Shown: positions 27,467 through 38,185, counted from the stretch's first letter. The stretch: DNA of 64,000 nt from Ferruginibacter sp. (GCF_028288465.1 NZ_JAQBNR010000022.1:124001-188000); one strand, 5' to 3'. Numbers and translations are program-made. Notes: generated from the sequence alone by a model not told the origin.

Positions 27467-28657
27467 CTAAGCCAATACAATTAATTTCCTTCCCTCAATT
27501 TTAAATCGTACGCCTCCATCCTGCATTATCTTAAGCACCTGGCTGATGTCGTTATTACGGCTTACTGCACCCGTAAAATGACCGGCAGGAATTTTTCCTT
27601 CATAGGCCACTTCCACATTATACCATCTTGAAATCTGCCGCATCACCGTTTGTATATCTGCGGAGTTAAACTGGAACCAGCCATTCTTCCAGGCCATCAC
27701 CTCTTCCACATCTGCCGCTTCAATTTTGATGGCCCCGGTTTTGTCAACCAGGGATTGCTGACCAGGTACCAGCATTTTTACTGCACCGCCTTCCGATACC
27801 TTTACAGACCCTTCCAGCAACGTGGTGTTTACTGAACTTTCATCGTCGTATGCCATGATATCAAAGTGTGTTCCCAGCACTTCTACTTCCATATTCTTTA
27901 CGGTTATTTTAAAAGGCATCGCGGCGTTTTTAGCCACTTCAAAATAAGCTTCGCCGGTAACGGAAACCTGCCTTTCTTTTCCCTTAAAAATAGTTGGGAA
28001 ATGGATGGACGAAGAAGCATTCAGCCACACTTTACTGCCATCAGGCAATATTACCTGGTATTGTCCGCCAACCGGCGTCGCCAGTGTATTGTACACCACA
28101 TCAGGGTTTGAGGCAGTGCCGGCATTGTAAGCTAACGTCGCCGTATTTAATCGCACTACTTTTGTATTGCCTTGTTTTATAAGCTCTCCCTGTCGGGTGG
28201 TATCTAAAATGATCACTGATCCATCGGCTAATGTAAGCACAGCTTTATCTCCACCCGGTGCAATAACCGCTTTAGGCGTAGCTTTTTTTTGCACTTGCGC
28301 AATGGGTTGCTGAACGGGTTTTGATTTTAACCAGAACCAGGTACCAAACACTGCAATTAAAACAATGGCAGCTGCGGCGACACGGCCTGGGATAAAAAAA
28401 AATTTTTTGTTATGAGTAACAATGGGAGCAACTGCTTTTCCTTTTGCCAGGATTTTGGCGAACATGTCTTCGCTTTGTTCTTTTGTAAATTGATTTCCTG
28501 GCACTTTAAAATTTTGCCAGGTTTCGGTAATTAATGATTGTACTTCGGCATCGTTTTCACGTTGCATCAACAGTTCCGTTAATTCATCCCGTTCCTGTGC
28601 AGTAGCGGTTTCGTTAAAGTAAACCTTAAATAGATAGGCAAGTCTTGATTGGCTCAT
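27467..28657 (-). CDS. FecR-family anti-sigma factor (PUL 1)
   Basis: Inner-membrane regulator that relays the signal from the STN domain of SusC1 to the sigma factor encoded upstream. The start at 28657 (MSQSRLAYLF) gives 396 residues; an upstream ATG at 28690 adds 11. The cytoplasmic N-terminal sigma-binding region precedes one membrane helix (AAAAIVLIAVFGTWFWL, about 98-114). The periplasmic FecR domain contains the block beginning LADGSVIILD and YFEVAKNAAMPF, and a DUF4974-like C-terminal domain has SADIQTVMRQISRWYNVEV. It sits 100 bp downstream of the sigma gene and 178 bp before SusC1. Confidence 0.93.
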   Translation of the reverse strand: MSQSRLAYLFKVYFNETATAQERDELTELLMQRENDAEVQSLITETWQNFKVPGNQFTKEQSEDMFAKILAKGKAVAPIVTHNKKFFFIPGRVAAAAIVLIAVFGTWFWLKSKPVQQPIAQVQKKATPKAVIAPGGDKAVLTLADGSVIILDTTRQGELIKQGNTKVVRLNTATLAYNAGTASNPDVVYNTLATPVGGQYQVILPDGSKVWLNASSSIHFPTIFKGKERQVSVTGEAYFEVAKNAAMPFKITVKNMEVEVLGTHFDIMAYDDESSVNTTLLEGSVKVSEGGAVKMLVPGQQSLVDKTGAIKIEAADVEEVMAWKNGWFQFNSADIQTVMRQISRWYNVEVAYEGKIPAGHFTGAVSRNNDISQVLKIMQDGGVRFKIEGRKLIVLA

Positions 28658-28757
28658 AATAAAATGATGCGAAAGAATAAAAGAATACACCTTTTAAAGC
28701 TTCCGCCATTAGTAAGACAACCGAATTGAAAAAAGGAGGTAATGAGGAAAGAAAAAA

Positions 28758-29354
28758 TTAATAATTAAATAACCGCCCCAGCAAAAAAAGAAAAATACCA
28801 ATGTGCGTACGGAGATGATTTTTTAAAAACCGCAGCGCCAGCACCATATGTTTCTTCACTGTTTCGAGAGAGATGTTTAATGCAGCCGCTATCTCTTCCT
28901 GGTGCAGACCTTCCCTTCTGCTTAGCAGGTATACTTTTTTTTGTTGTGGGGGAAGTAAGGCAATTGCCTGGTCAATTAATTCGCTGGTGTTGATGGTGGT
29001 GTCTGTCTCGTTCTGGTCGTTGGCTGCAAGCCTCAGCACATTGTTTACCCAGGCTGTTTGCCGGCTCCTGTCACGGGCAATTTGTTTTAAACTGTTGAGG
29101 GCATGGTTCCTGGCCACAACAATCAGGTATGCTTTAAAGCAGGTGATTTCCGCCAGCACGCCGCGGTTGATCCAGATTTTAACAAACACATCCTGTACAA
29201 TTTCCTGGGTAAGTGACTCCGATTTTATTAATCGCATAACAAAGCTTCCGAGCAGCTGGTGATAATTTTCGAACAGTTCTGCAAAAGCATGCTCATCGCC
29301 GGCTGCTACTTTGTCTAACAGTATTTTTTCTTTATCGTTGGAAGAATGGAACAA
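28758..29354 (-). CDS. ECF RNA polymerase sigma factor (PUL 1)
   Basis: Sigma-70 family, ECF type, 198 residues. Region 2 (about 20-90) contains EIVQDVFVKIW, and region 4 (about 130-180) contains LPPQQKKVYLLSRREGLHQEEI with its helix-turn-helix ISLETVKKHM. The C-terminal tail is unusually hydrophobic (IGIFLFLLGRLF). With FecR1 and the STN-bearing SusC1 it makes a trans-envelope relay expected to activate its own PUL when glycan is bound. A good Bacteroidota promoter lies upstream at 29390-29419. Confidence 0.95.
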   Translation of the reverse strand: MFHSSNDKEKILLDKVAAGDEHAFAELFENYHQLLGSFVMRLIKSESLTQEIVQDVFVKIWINRGVLAEITCFKAYLIVVARNHALNSLKQIARDRSRQTAWVNNVLRLAANDQNETDTTINTSELIDQAIALLPPQQKKVYLLSRREGLHQEEIAAALNISLETVKKHMVLALRFLKNHLRTHIGIFLFLLGRLFNY

Positions 29355-29389
29355 GCAGTGATCGTTTTAGTCTTAAGCAATGGCTGGTA

Positions 29390-29419
29390 CAAAACTAAGT
29401 GGTTTGCATGATTATCAAA
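29390..29419 (-). promoter_or_regulatory. Promoter of sigma/FecR 1
   Basis: On the minus strand TTTG (29419-29416), an 18-bp spacer and TAGTTTTG (29397-29390) match the Bacteroidota housekeeping promoter. The expected transcription start is near 29383, about 30 bp before the sigma ATG, giving a short leader. Confidence 0.6.
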
Positions 29420-29574
29420 GACCATTTCCTCATGATTTTTTATCCGATACAGGTATTTTTTGCACTTATAATGAGTTTTATAAAAGTTATCGCATTTAAT
29501 ATTACTTACCGGTGCATTCATATGTGATCATTAATGCTGCATCATGCTGACAGTTTGAAAAAGTGAGTGGTTCA

Positions 29575-32500
29575 TCAATCAGTTATTTTCTTTTTCCGTG
29601 CAGTGATTTTAAAAACATGCATCACATCATTGTTCACCGCGGCAACTAATAATTTATCTCCACTGGCCAGTCTGATAAGTGCCATATCTTTTACATCACC
29701 CTGCAGCAACAATCCACTTGTATACTGCGGAATGGAAACAAATGTTTTATTGCTGCTGCCACGCAAAAAGCAACCGTAAGATGCATCGTATCTTCCGGTC
29801 ATTACTTCAGCCTGGTATTCGTTTCCAGCCAGCAACAGGTCTTTGTAGCCGTCGTTATCCAGGTCATCGCAAATAATGGCATTTATGGGTGAAAACTGTG
29901 CTTCAATTGGTAGCACGTATTTTATAAATTTTCCGTTACCGGTGTTTTCAAAATAACATGTCCTGGTTTCATCACAATGCAACTGCAGTACGTCGGTGCT
30001 AGCTTTTCTTTTAAAGATATCATCATAGGTTGCGTGCGCATAGTCTTCATTCAACAGAAACTGTTTTTTAATGGCTGGCACCTGGTCGGATAACCGGGCC
30101 CTGCTGATGGCCGGAAAAGACTGCATTTTGCCATCTGCTTCTTTTATATAATAGAAGAAAACCGGGTCGACACTTCCATTACCATCCAGGTCTGCGGCAT
30201 ATAACTGCATCGGCTGCGAAGGACTTGCACGGTACTCACAATTTAAACCGAGGTTTCCCGCCACAAGGTCCATATCCCCATCACTATCGATATCAGTTGC
30301 TATCAAGCTCCGCCACATGCCATTCATCTGCGTAAGGCCTGTTGATGCGGATACATCAACTAATTTACCATGATCATTTTTAAAAAACTGAACCGGCATC
30401 CACTCACCGGCAATGACGAGATCGGGTTGATGATCATTATTAAAATCCGTCCATACAGCTGCGGTGACCATGCCTGGCTTTTGTAATGCCGGACAGACCT
30501 GAGCCGTTACATCTGTAAAAACACCTTTATTATTTTTCAGTAAAAAACTGCGGGGTGGCAATGGATATTTTTTAGAAACCCGGCCGCCAATAAATAAATC
30601 AGGATAGCCATCGCCATCATAATCACCGGCACTTACACAGCCGGCAATCGTTCTTACACCATCAGGAATAGCATTGGGCTGCAGCGTAAAATTGCCCTTG
30701 CCATCGTTGAGGTACAGCCGGGGTTTATAATAAATGGAGTTTTCATCGTACTGCATATCTCCACCTGTAATAAGCAGGTCACTATCACCATCTTTATCCG
30801 CATCAAACAAAATACAGGCCATGTCTTCTTCAAACTTAATACTGTCTGTAAGATTTTTTGAAGCGAATGTTTGTCCGTTTTTTTGCGTAAAAATTTTGCC
30901 GGAAAAATTAAATGCACCGCCAATGAAAAAATCGGTTGCTCCATCATGATTGATATCGCCGGTAGTAATAAACGGACCCAGTTGCGAATACTTTTGAGGC
31001 AGTAAACGTTGCAGAGTGTAGTCGTTAAAAGGGTTGTCCTGGTGCCTGTATAACAAGCCGTAATTACCTGTAATATCAGCAAACAGAAATGATGGAACTG
31101 CTGCTCCATTTATATTAATAACGCCTGCATTTTTCCAGGAAAGCACCAGGCTGGTATCTCCCTTTACATTTTTTAAGTTCTGCCTTTTTCCGTCAGGCCA
31201 TTCGATTACCAGCGAATCTGCATGGTCATTTTTTCCCAAACCAAAAAGCAATTGCTGATCTACAGACGAAAAATAGCCACGTATAGGGTTCTGTTCCTGG
31301 AACTGAATTTTATCTTTATTGTACAACCAAATTTTTGCACCAAACCCTTTCCTGTTAAGGCTATCACCATTAAGCTGCAGGCTCAAATAATGTGTTGCGA
31401 CTGGCTTATTTTTTTGATTGGTGTTGTTGATAAACACAAAGGCAGCTTTGTTGATATTGTTCACTACCAAATCGAAATCACCATCATTATCAAGATCTGC
31501 ATAAGCCGCACCGTTGGACATGGATGGTTCATTGATACCCGCACTTTCAGACGAATCTGAAAAAGTCAGGTCATGATTATTATGGTATAAATAGTTGGGA
31601 AGATTCACGTTTTTCAAAGACGCCAGTTTCTGCCTGATTGCCTGTTGCTGCTGCTCTTTACTTTGGCCATTATTAAAAACATTACTACTAAATTCAAGAA
31701 AATCAGCATTGATAAAATCACGGCCGATGCCATTGGTGATATGTATATCTTTCCAACCATCGTTATCAAAATCGGCCAGCAAAACACTCCAGCTCCAGTC
31801 GGTTGCGGGTATGCCACTAAACCTTCCCAGCTCGCTAAAAAAAGGAAGAATGGTATCACCATATTTGCGGCTGCCAATATTCAACTGCAACATGTTTCTC
31901 GAAAATTCCGGTTCATAGCCCATGGACCGTTCGGCTTCATACCGTTCATAATTCATAAAAGAAAACGAGGTCTTCTTTCTTTCGTTGTACTCCGGTAACA
32001 TATCCAGGGTAACAATGTCCGGCAATGCATCATTGTTAATATCCGCCGCGTCGGCGCCCATGCTTGAATAACTCTGGTGACGGATTGATTTGTCAATACA
32101 ATTGGTAAATGTGCCGTTTCGGTTATTTAACCATAACTCATCATTGGAAACAAAATCGTTGGCTACATAAATATCCGGCCAACCATCCTGGTTAAAATCA
32201 CTTACCGATACGCCAAGGCCATAGCCATCTTCCTTAATGCCTGCCGCCATTGACACATCCGAAAAAACCGGGTGACCCAGGTGAGCGCTATCGCCATCAT
32301 TGCGATAAAGTTTGTCATTGGCCAGCGAGCGGCCGCTTCTGTCGCGGGGATAAATGGTATTAGAATTACCGGCGCTTAATAAATAATTGGTGCAATACAT
32401 ATCGAGGTCGCCATCTTTATCATAATCGAAAAAAACTGCCTGCGTTGAATAGCCGGTATCTGCCAATCCGTAGGCTGCGGCTTCTTCTTTAAACGTGAGA

Positions 32501-32976
32501 TTGTGCTGATTGATGAACAATAAATTTTTTGAACGATGCAACAGGTCTTTTCCAAAAACGCACACATAAATATCATCAAACCCATCATTATTAATATCTG
32601 CAATACTAACACCTGTACACCACACATCCGTACCAATGCCTGCTTTAGTTGTGATGTCTTCAAACTGATTATTTCCTTTATTTATATACAGCCGGCTGCT
32701 TACCTGGTTGCCGGTAAAAAAAATATCTTTTAAGCCATCATTATTAAAATCGCCGATGCCTGCTCCTCCACCCATATAACCAAACTCGTTGATAAAGGAA
32801 TGAGAGGAATCGTTGTCGTAAATGTCGTTGCTGAATGTAATGCCCGAGGTTGTTGCATCCAACTGCGTAAACAACATATTTTTTTGTGGATGCTTACAGG
32901 AGCTTATGAGTACAATACCTGCAAAAAAAAGAATCCAGCTATGATAAGTAACAAGCGCTTTCATGCATTTTTTCAA
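29575..32976 (-). CDS. VCBS/FG-GAP repeat lipoprotein with ASPIC/UnbV domain
   Basis: A 1133-residue lipoprotein (lipobox ISSC, Cys27) of the CRTAC1-like group. The first propeller (about 45-500) contains many Ca-binding DxDxDG-type repeats (DINNDGFDDIYV, DYDKDGDLDMYC). An ASPIC/UnbV domain follows at about 540-625 (KGFGAKIWLYNKDK, SLVIEWPDGKRQNL). A second propeller then fills the rest (DADKDGDSDLLITGGD, DLDNDGYKDLLLAGNEY). It has no catalytic motif that I recognise. Such proteins are often encoded next to SusCD pairs in Bacteroidota, but their role is not settled; surface binding of carbohydrate or protein is the usual guess. It follows SusD2, but a strong hairpin lies between them, so it may be expressed at a lower level or separately. 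Confidence 0.88.
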   Translation of the reverse strand: MKKCMKALVTYHSWILFFAGIVLISSCKHPQKNMLFTQLDATTSGITFSNDIYDNDSSHSFINEFGYMGGGAGIGDFNNDGLKDIFFTGNQVSSRLYINKGNNQFEDITTKAGIGTDVWCTGVSIADINNDGFDDIYVCVFGKDLLHRSKNLLFINQHNLTFKEEAAAYGLADTGYSTQAVFFDYDKDGDLDMYCTNYLLSAGNSNTIYPRDRSGRSLANDKLYRNDGDSAHLGHPVFSDVSMAAGIKEDGYGLGVSVSDFNQDGWPDIYVANDFVSNDELWLNNRNGTFTNCIDKSIRHQSYSSMGADAADINNDALPDIVTLDMLPEYNERKKTSFSFMNYERYEAERSMGYEPEFSRNMLQLNIGSRKYGDTILPFFSELGRFSGIPATDWSWSVLLADFDNDGWKDIHITNGIGRDFINADFLEFSSNVFNNGQSKEQQQQAIRQKLASLKNVNLPNYLYHNNHDLTFSDSSESAGINEPSMSNGAAYADLDNDGDFDLVVNNINKAAFVFINNTNQKNKPVATHYLSLQLNGDSLNRKGFGAKIWLYNKDKIQFQEQNPIRGYFSSVDQQLLFGLGKNDHADSLVIEWPDGKRQNLKNVKGDTSLVLSWKNAGVININGAAVPSFLFADITGNYGLLYRHQDNPFNDYTLQRLLPQKYSQLGPFITTGDINHDGATDFFIGGAFNFSGKIFTQKNGQTFASKNLTDSIKFEEDMACILFDADKDGDSDLLITGGDMQYDENSIYYKPRLYLNDGKGNFTLQPNAIPDGVRTIAGCVSAGDYDGDGYPDLFIGGRVSKKYPLPPRSFLLKNNKGVFTDVTAQVCPALQKPGMVTAAVWTDFNNDHQPDLVIAGEWMPVQFFKNDHGKLVDVSASTGLTQMNGMWRSLIATDIDSDGDMDLVAGNLGLNCEYRASPSQPMQLYAADLDGNGSVDPVFFYYIKEADGKMQSFPAISRARLSDQVPAIKKQFLLNEDYAHATYDDIFKRKASTDVLQLHCDETRTCYFENTGNGKFIKYVLPIEAQFSPINAIICDDLDNDGYKDLLLAGNEYQAEVMTGRYDASYGCFLRGSSNKTFVSIPQYTSGLLLQGDVKDMALIRLASGDKLLVAAVNNDVMHVFKITARKKKITD

Positions 32977-33040
32977 TTACACTATTGATTTAAATGACCT
33001 GGTCTACGGTTATCAATCCCTCCTTCCTCACTATATCTGC

Positions 33041-33075
33041 AAAAAAATAGAGGCCATTTTATAGCCTCTATTTTT
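33041..33075 (-). terminator. Intrinsic terminator after SusD 2
   Basis: AAAAATAGAGGC (33043-33054) and GCCTCTATTTTT (33064-33075) pair perfectly over 12 bp. Read on the minus strand the stem ends in a run of seven U (A33041-33047). It sits 16 bp past the SusD2 stop and before the VCBS gene. Confidence 0.85.
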
Positions 33076-33090
33076 AGGATTGAACAAGCT

Positions 33091-34617
33091 TTATTTAATT
33101 AAAGGATTGGTAGAAGTTTCAATTGCCGGAATCGGAAACAGGTCGACCTGGTTGGGAACTCTTTCCGGAATAATAGAAGGAAAATATCCTTTTTTTCTCC
33201 AGCGAAGAATGTCAAAACTTGCCAGTTCTTCGGCGCCCAATTCCACTTCTCTTTCATGCATCACTGCCTTTAGTGCATCGTTTTTTGAAGCGGGTGTAAC
33301 AGGCGGCATGTTTACACCCGGCCTGCTGCGCACTTCATTAATGTAGTTGGCAGCTTGTGCAGGCGTTCCTACTTCCGCTTCACACTCAGCCAGCAGCAAT
33401 AATATATCAGCATAGCGGATTACACGCTGGTTTATTCCACCAGGGTGAAAGCCTGAATTTACATAATCGTAAATATTGTATTTACGGAAGAATCTCTTTT
33501 TAGTAACGCCGTTCCTTACGCTGGTGGCAATATTCATTATATCCGCGGTTAGCTTTATGGGGGTGATGCCGCTGGATTTAAGAATGGTATCACCCTCTTC
33601 GAAAATAGTGAATTTATACCTTGGGTCACCAGCTTCAAATTCATTCAGGAACTGATTGGATGGAATCACATTTCCCCAGGTAATGCCATACTCCTGGTTG
33701 CGTACAGTGCTTAGCGGACTGGTAGATCCTTCGCCATTATATCCCCAGTTAAAATTGTTATCGCCCTTATCAACAAAAACAACTTCAAAAATAGATTCGG
33801 AATTGAACTCATGTCCGGATGCAACTGCAGCATTATTATCGTCTTTAATGTCGCCATCAAAATTCCATTGGTAATTTGGAGTAAGTGAATATTTACCGTA
33901 CACTTTCAGCAGGGCTGTTTTGGCAGCGTCATAATCACCTTTCTGCATCAGCACTTTTCCCAATAAGGAATTAGCAGCGCCTTTGGTAGCACGGCCGTTA
34001 TCCGAAGCGCCGTAGCTTTCGGGCAATGCTTCTGCAGCTGCAGTTAAATCGCTGATGATAAAGGCATAAATATCTGCAGCAGGCGATTTGCCTTTGAAGT
34101 CGATAGAAGAGGCCACTGTTTGCGTGTAAAGTGGAACATCTCCCCACTGTGCCACCAGTTCAAAATAGGCCCAGCCTCTTAAAAATTTTGCTTCGCCTAC
34201 CAGCCTGTCTCTAAGCGCCGTGTTATCTGTTACGTCCGGGGCCTTGTCAAGCACCAGGTTGGCACGGTTGATCATCTGGTAGCAACCGCTCCATACATTC
34301 GACATCACCGCGTTGGATGGTGCAGGCGATGGTTGGCTAAGCAGTTCTGCTCTTGGTGCTTCCAGTTGGGGGCCACCGGAAGCCGTTTCGCCGCCCCGCA
34401 TATCGTGTGTAAAAAACCATTCACGTCCTACCAGTTCGCCGGAGCGCAAGGTTGAGTAGATGGCGTTTACGCCGTTTTGCAGTTCGGAAGCGGTTTTAAA
34501 ATAACTTTCTGTTGTCGGGTTATTTTCATCAAAAACATTCAGCTTTTTGTTACAGCCCAGCATGCCGGTAACTACCAGTGCGGCTGCAATAACTGCCTTG
34601 TTAATATTTTGTTTCAT
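33091..34617 (-). CDS. SusD/RagB-family outer-membrane lipoprotein (PUL 2)
   Basis: A 508-residue SusD homologue with lipobox MLGCNKK (Cys22). It has the usual N-terminal FDENNPTTESYFKTASELQNGVNAIY, the helix GEAKFLRGWAYFELVAQWGD, and the C-terminal RYADILLLLAECEAEVG and LKAVMHEREVELGAEELASFDILRW. It partners SusC2, whose stop is 39 bp upstream. It belongs to the standard RagB/SusD type rather than the SusD-like_2 type found in PUL 3. A strong terminator follows. Confidence 0.95.
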   Translation of the reverse strand: MKQNINKAVIAAALVVTGMLGCNKKLNVFDENNPTTESYFKTASELQNGVNAIYSTLRSGELVGREWFFTHDMRGGETASGGPQLEAPRAELLSQPSPAPSNAVMSNVWSGCYQMINRANLVLDKAPDVTDNTALRDRLVGEAKFLRGWAYFELVAQWGDVPLYTQTVASSIDFKGKSPAADIYAFIISDLTAAAEALPESYGASDNGRATKGAANSLLGKVLMQKGDYDAAKTALLKVYGKYSLTPNYQWNFDGDIKDDNNAAVASGHEFNSESIFEVVFVDKGDNNFNWGYNGEGSTSPLSTVRNQEYGITWGNVIPSNQFLNEFEAGDPRYKFTIFEEGDTILKSSGITPIKLTADIMNIATSVRNGVTKKRFFRKYNIYDYVNSGFHPGGINQRVIRYADILLLLAECEAEVGTPAQAANYINEVRSRPGVNMPPVTPASKNDALKAVMHEREVELGAEELASFDILRWRKKGYFPSIIPERVPNQVDLFPIPAIETSTNPLIK

Positions 34618-34656
34618 GATAATCTGATTATTTAAAAAATGACGTAAATGATTCTA

Positions 34657-37600
34657 TTAAAAATTGGCCTGTATGCCCGCCTGGAATGACTTTGGCTGAG
34701 GATATACCGCAAAGTCGATACCGTTGGTTAAAGATGAATTGGGTGTTCTGTTTCCCACTTCCGGATCATACCCGGTGTACTTGGTAAACGTCAGCAGATT
34801 TTGAGCGGATACATAGATACGCAAACTTTTGAGCGTTCCTTTTGTGAGCGACTGCAGTGATTTCGATTGAAAGCTGTAGCCTAACATTACATTCTTTAAC
34901 CGGGTAAAAGAACCATCTTCTAAAAACCTGGTAGACGGACGGGCATTTTGATTAGGATCTGATGATATTGCACGGGGAATAGTGGTGTTAGTGTTAGTAG
35001 GTGTCCACGCATTTAAAACCTGTGTACCTGCATTAAAGAAACGAACCATGCCTTCAGTAATAACCCTGGTAGCATTGAACACTTTATTACCCTGTACGCC
35101 CTGGAAGAAAACAGAGGCATCAAAATTCTTATAGTTTGCGCCAAGATTAAGTGCATACGTCATCTTAGGAATAAAGCTGCCCAAAAACGTGCGGTCCTTG
35201 TTATCAATTACGCCATCGCCATTTATATCTTTAAACATGATATCACCGGGCGCTGTTGCAGTTGTTTGCTTGGCATGCTTGGTAACATCTCCGGCATTTT
35301 GAAAAATGCCTTCTGCCACCCAACCATAAAATGCCTGGATAGGCTGGCCAACTGTTGTATTGGTAATATTGTAACTCCCGAAGTCAGCATCGCCGCCAGC
35401 TTCGATATTAGAAACACCTTCGGCTAACCTTGTAACCTGGTTGGTAACAAAACTCATGTTGGTACTTGCAAACCATTTAAAATCTCCTTCGCGGTCATTG
35501 TAGCCCAACTGGAATTCAACACCATTATTTTTCATTGAACCCACGTTTTGAGGAACTGTACCGGTTAAATAACCAAATGAAGAAGGCAGTGGTACATTTA
35601 GTATTAAGTTGTCTGTTTTACGCTGATAATACTCTGCAGATAATGTAATCTTGTTTTTAAGAAATCCCATATCAAGGCCGATATTTATCTGCTTGGTTTT
35701 TTCCCATTCAAGGTCTTTGTTTCCCAAACGTTGAATGGAAGAAGATGGACCTCCGGTAATTGAACCTCCAAAAGGATACTGGGCACTGTTGGCTGCCACA
35801 CTTACCTGCCATGGTGTGTTACCCAGTACTGTCCCGTTTAAACCGGTAACGCCATAGCCCGCTCTAAGTTTTAATTCAGAAATGCTTGTTTGGTTTCTCA
35901 TAAAATTTTCCTGGTCAATTCTCCAGCCAACAGATGCTGATGGAAAAGTTGCCCATTTTTTTCCTGGAGCCCAAACAGAAAGCCCGTCCCGCCGAACGGC
36001 AACACTCAACAAATACCTGCTGTTGTAATCGTAGTTAATACGGCCGAGATAAGATAACAGGGCGTTTTCACCAACCAGGGTTTGTACAGAAACGTTGGTA
36101 GCATTGTTCAATGTTTTCAAATCATTGGATGCCTGGTTGCCACTTGCATTTTCCTGTTTTGTAGTTTGATTCTGTTGCTCATACACCGCAATTGCATTGA
36201 TGTGATGATTGCCGAAAGTTTTATCAAACGACAATTGCTGAGTATACAACAACACCGTAGAAATATTGCGGTTATTGGTAATGGTAGCTTGTGTTGCACT
36301 CGAACCCGCAATGGCGCCGTTGTCGTTAAATATAGGAGCAAAACGATAATCTAACCCGTTAGCATAATCAATACCAAAAGTAGATTTAAATTTTAGCCAG
36401 TTTGTAAAATTCATTTCCAAAAAAGCCGTTCCAAATACTTTGGCGGTTGTTCTGCTGCCCGGATTTTTTAGTGCCGCATCTTCTACTGGATTCGTTGGAT
36501 CACCACCATCCTTGGTAGCATCTACGCCCCTGTACCCACCAATTGAAGTTGGATCATACACTGGCATATGAGGCATCATTCTGATCACATTTACCAGGTT
36601 TGTTCTGGAACCTGTTTCATTGTTATCATACGCCTGGTTGCCGGAGGCTGCATATAAGTTTTCGCCAAAGGTGAATACTTTACTAATGACGTGATCTGAA
36701 TTGATGCGGAAATTATAACGGCGATACGCAACACTTGGCGCCGTACCCTGCTGATCGGTATACCCCGCTGAAGCATAAAAACGTGATATATTGTTGCCAC
36801 CACTTAACCCAATATTGTGCTGCGTCATTACGCCTCTTTTAAAGTAAGCATCCTGCCAGTTGGTATTGGTTTGTCCATAAGTTTGGGTTGCACCGGCATA
36901 TACAGGTTCATCAATCATCGGGGCAGTAAGGCGTGGAACCTGGCTGCCCCTGTAAGCAAGTGCGTACTGTTTAAACTGTTCTGTGTTCAGCAATGACAGA
37001 CGTTCGGTGACTTCCTGTGTACCAACATATGAATCCAGGCTGATACTTAGTTTACCATCTCTTTTTCCTTTTTTGGTAGTAATCATAATTACACCATTGG
37101 TAGCTCTTGAGCCATAAATGGCAGCAGCGGAAGCATCCTTTAAAACGTCCACAGACTCGATGTCTTTTACATCAATAGCCGAAAGATTACCTGTAGGAAA
37201 ACCATCTACAATATATAAAGGATCAGATGCAAAACTGATAGAGCTGATACCGCGGATACGAACAATCGGGTCTGAACCCGGACTGCCGTTATTGGTTACC
37301 TGCAAACCCGCAACACGGCCCTGCAATGCCTGCGAAATAGACACCGCGGGCAGCTCATTCAATGTTTTACTGTTTACACTGGAAACAGCGCCGGTAATGA
37401 GCGTTCTTTTTTGTGTACCGTACCCCACCACTACAACTTCATTAAGTGATTTATTTGATAAAGGCATTACTACCGCTACCGAGGTTTTACCTTCAATGTT
37501 GACTTCCTGCGATACTCTTCCTATAAATGAAAACTGTAAAAATTTTACGTCGTCAGCCACATCAATCGCAAACGACCCGTTATCGGCGGTAATGGTGGCT

Positions 37601-38085
37601 TTGTTTGAACCCTTCATTGTAACAGAAACTCCGGCAAGGGGTTCGCCGTTTTCGCCCGTTACTGTTCCGGTAATATTGCGGATGTTTTTTTCCTGGGTGT
37701 CATTTAAAAAATTGTCTTTCCGGGAAATAATAATGATACCAGTGCTTTTATCATACCGGTATTTGAGGTTGATCGGCAGCATTACAGCATCCATCACTTC
37801 GGATACCGGTGTTTCTTTTGCACTGACCGTAACAATTTTTCCTTGCGGAATTATATCATTACTAAACGTAAACCTCAGTTTGGTTTCACTTTCAATCGCT
37901 TTAAAAAAAGAAGTAACAGAAACTTCTTTTAGTGAAAGCGTCACTTTGACGTCCTGGGAAAACCCGCCGGCATGAGCCAGCACGGTACTGGCAAAAAGCA
38001 GGATTAAAGTTAATTTCATAATTTTCAGCAGCTTCGTTAGAGGCGGATTTGCATACCCCCGCCTGCAAGGATGTTTTTTTTTCAT
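34657..38085 (-). CDS. SusC/RagA TonB-dependent transporter with STN domain (PUL 2)
   Basis: Outer-membrane importer of 1142 residues. Leader with LTLILLFASTVLAHAGG, then an STN domain (about 46-120, VKVTLSLKEVSVTSFFKAIE). The carboxypeptidase-regulatory-like domain (137-215) is followed by LNEVVVVGYGTQKR, the plug (about 225-335, with ASAAAIYGSRATNGVIMITT) and the barrel ending in QANF. Domain order equals that of SusC1, and both have their own sigma/FecR pair directly upstream. Cognate glycan is unknown. The lack of any hydrolase gene in this unit suggests it imports products made by enzymes of the neighbouring clusters. Confidence 0.95.
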   Translation of the reverse strand: MKKKHPCRRGYANPPLTKLLKIMKLTLILLFASTVLAHAGGFSQDVKVTLSLKEVSVTSFFKAIESETKLRFTFSNDIIPQGKIVTVSAKETPVSEVMDAVMLPINLKYRYDKSTGIIIISRKDNFLNDTQEKNIRNITGTVTGENGEPLAGVSVTMKGSNKATITADNGSFAIDVADDVKFLQFSFIGRVSQEVNIEGKTSVAVVMPLSNKSLNEVVVVGYGTQKRTLITGAVSSVNSKTLNELPAVSISQALQGRVAGLQVTNNGSPGSDPIVRIRGISSISFASDPLYIVDGFPTGNLSAIDVKDIESVDVLKDASAAAIYGSRATNGVIMITTKKGKRDGKLSISLDSYVGTQEVTERLSLLNTEQFKQYALAYRGSQVPRLTAPMIDEPVYAGATQTYGQTNTNWQDAYFKRGVMTQHNIGLSGGNNISRFYASAGYTDQQGTAPSVAYRRYNFRINSDHVISKVFTFGENLYAASGNQAYDNNETGSRTNLVNVIRMMPHMPVYDPTSIGGYRGVDATKDGGDPTNPVEDAALKNPGSRTTAKVFGTAFLEMNFTNWLKFKSTFGIDYANGLDYRFAPIFNDNGAIAGSSATQATITNNRNISTVLLYTQQLSFDKTFGNHHINAIAVYEQQNQTTKQENASGNQASNDLKTLNNATNVSVQTLVGENALLSYLGRINYDYNSRYLLSVAVRRDGLSVWAPGKKWATFPSASVGWRIDQENFMRNQTSISELKLRAGYGVTGLNGTVLGNTPWQVSVAANSAQYPFGGSITGGPSSSIQRLGNKDLEWEKTKQINIGLDMGFLKNKITLSAEYYQRKTDNLILNVPLPSSFGYLTGTVPQNVGSMKNNGVEFQLGYNDREGDFKWFASTNMSFVTNQVTRLAEGVSNIEAGGDADFGSYNITNTTVGQPIQAFYGWVAEGIFQNAGDVTKHAKQTTATAPGDIMFKDINGDGVIDNKDRTFLGSFIPKMTYALNLGANYKNFDASVFFQGVQGNKVFNATRVITEGMVRFFNAGTQVLNAWTPTNTNTTIPRAISSDPNQNARPSTRFLEDGSFTRLKNVMLGYSFQSKSLQSLTKGTLKSLRIYVSAQNLLTFTKYTGYDPEVGNRTPNSSLTNGIDFAVYPQPKSFQAGIQANF

Positions 38086-38185
38086 ACCTTTATTTTGGTT
38101 TTTAATTAAAAAATAGAATCACTTAAGTTTTAAGTGGTTCAAAATTTTGGTACGGGAAAGTGTTGCCGCACTTTTCCCGTATTTT

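Noticed and set aside
37118..37975. 285-codon plus-strand frame opposite SusC 2
   Set aside because: Antisense to the conserved plug and STN region of SusC; composition typical of reverse reading.
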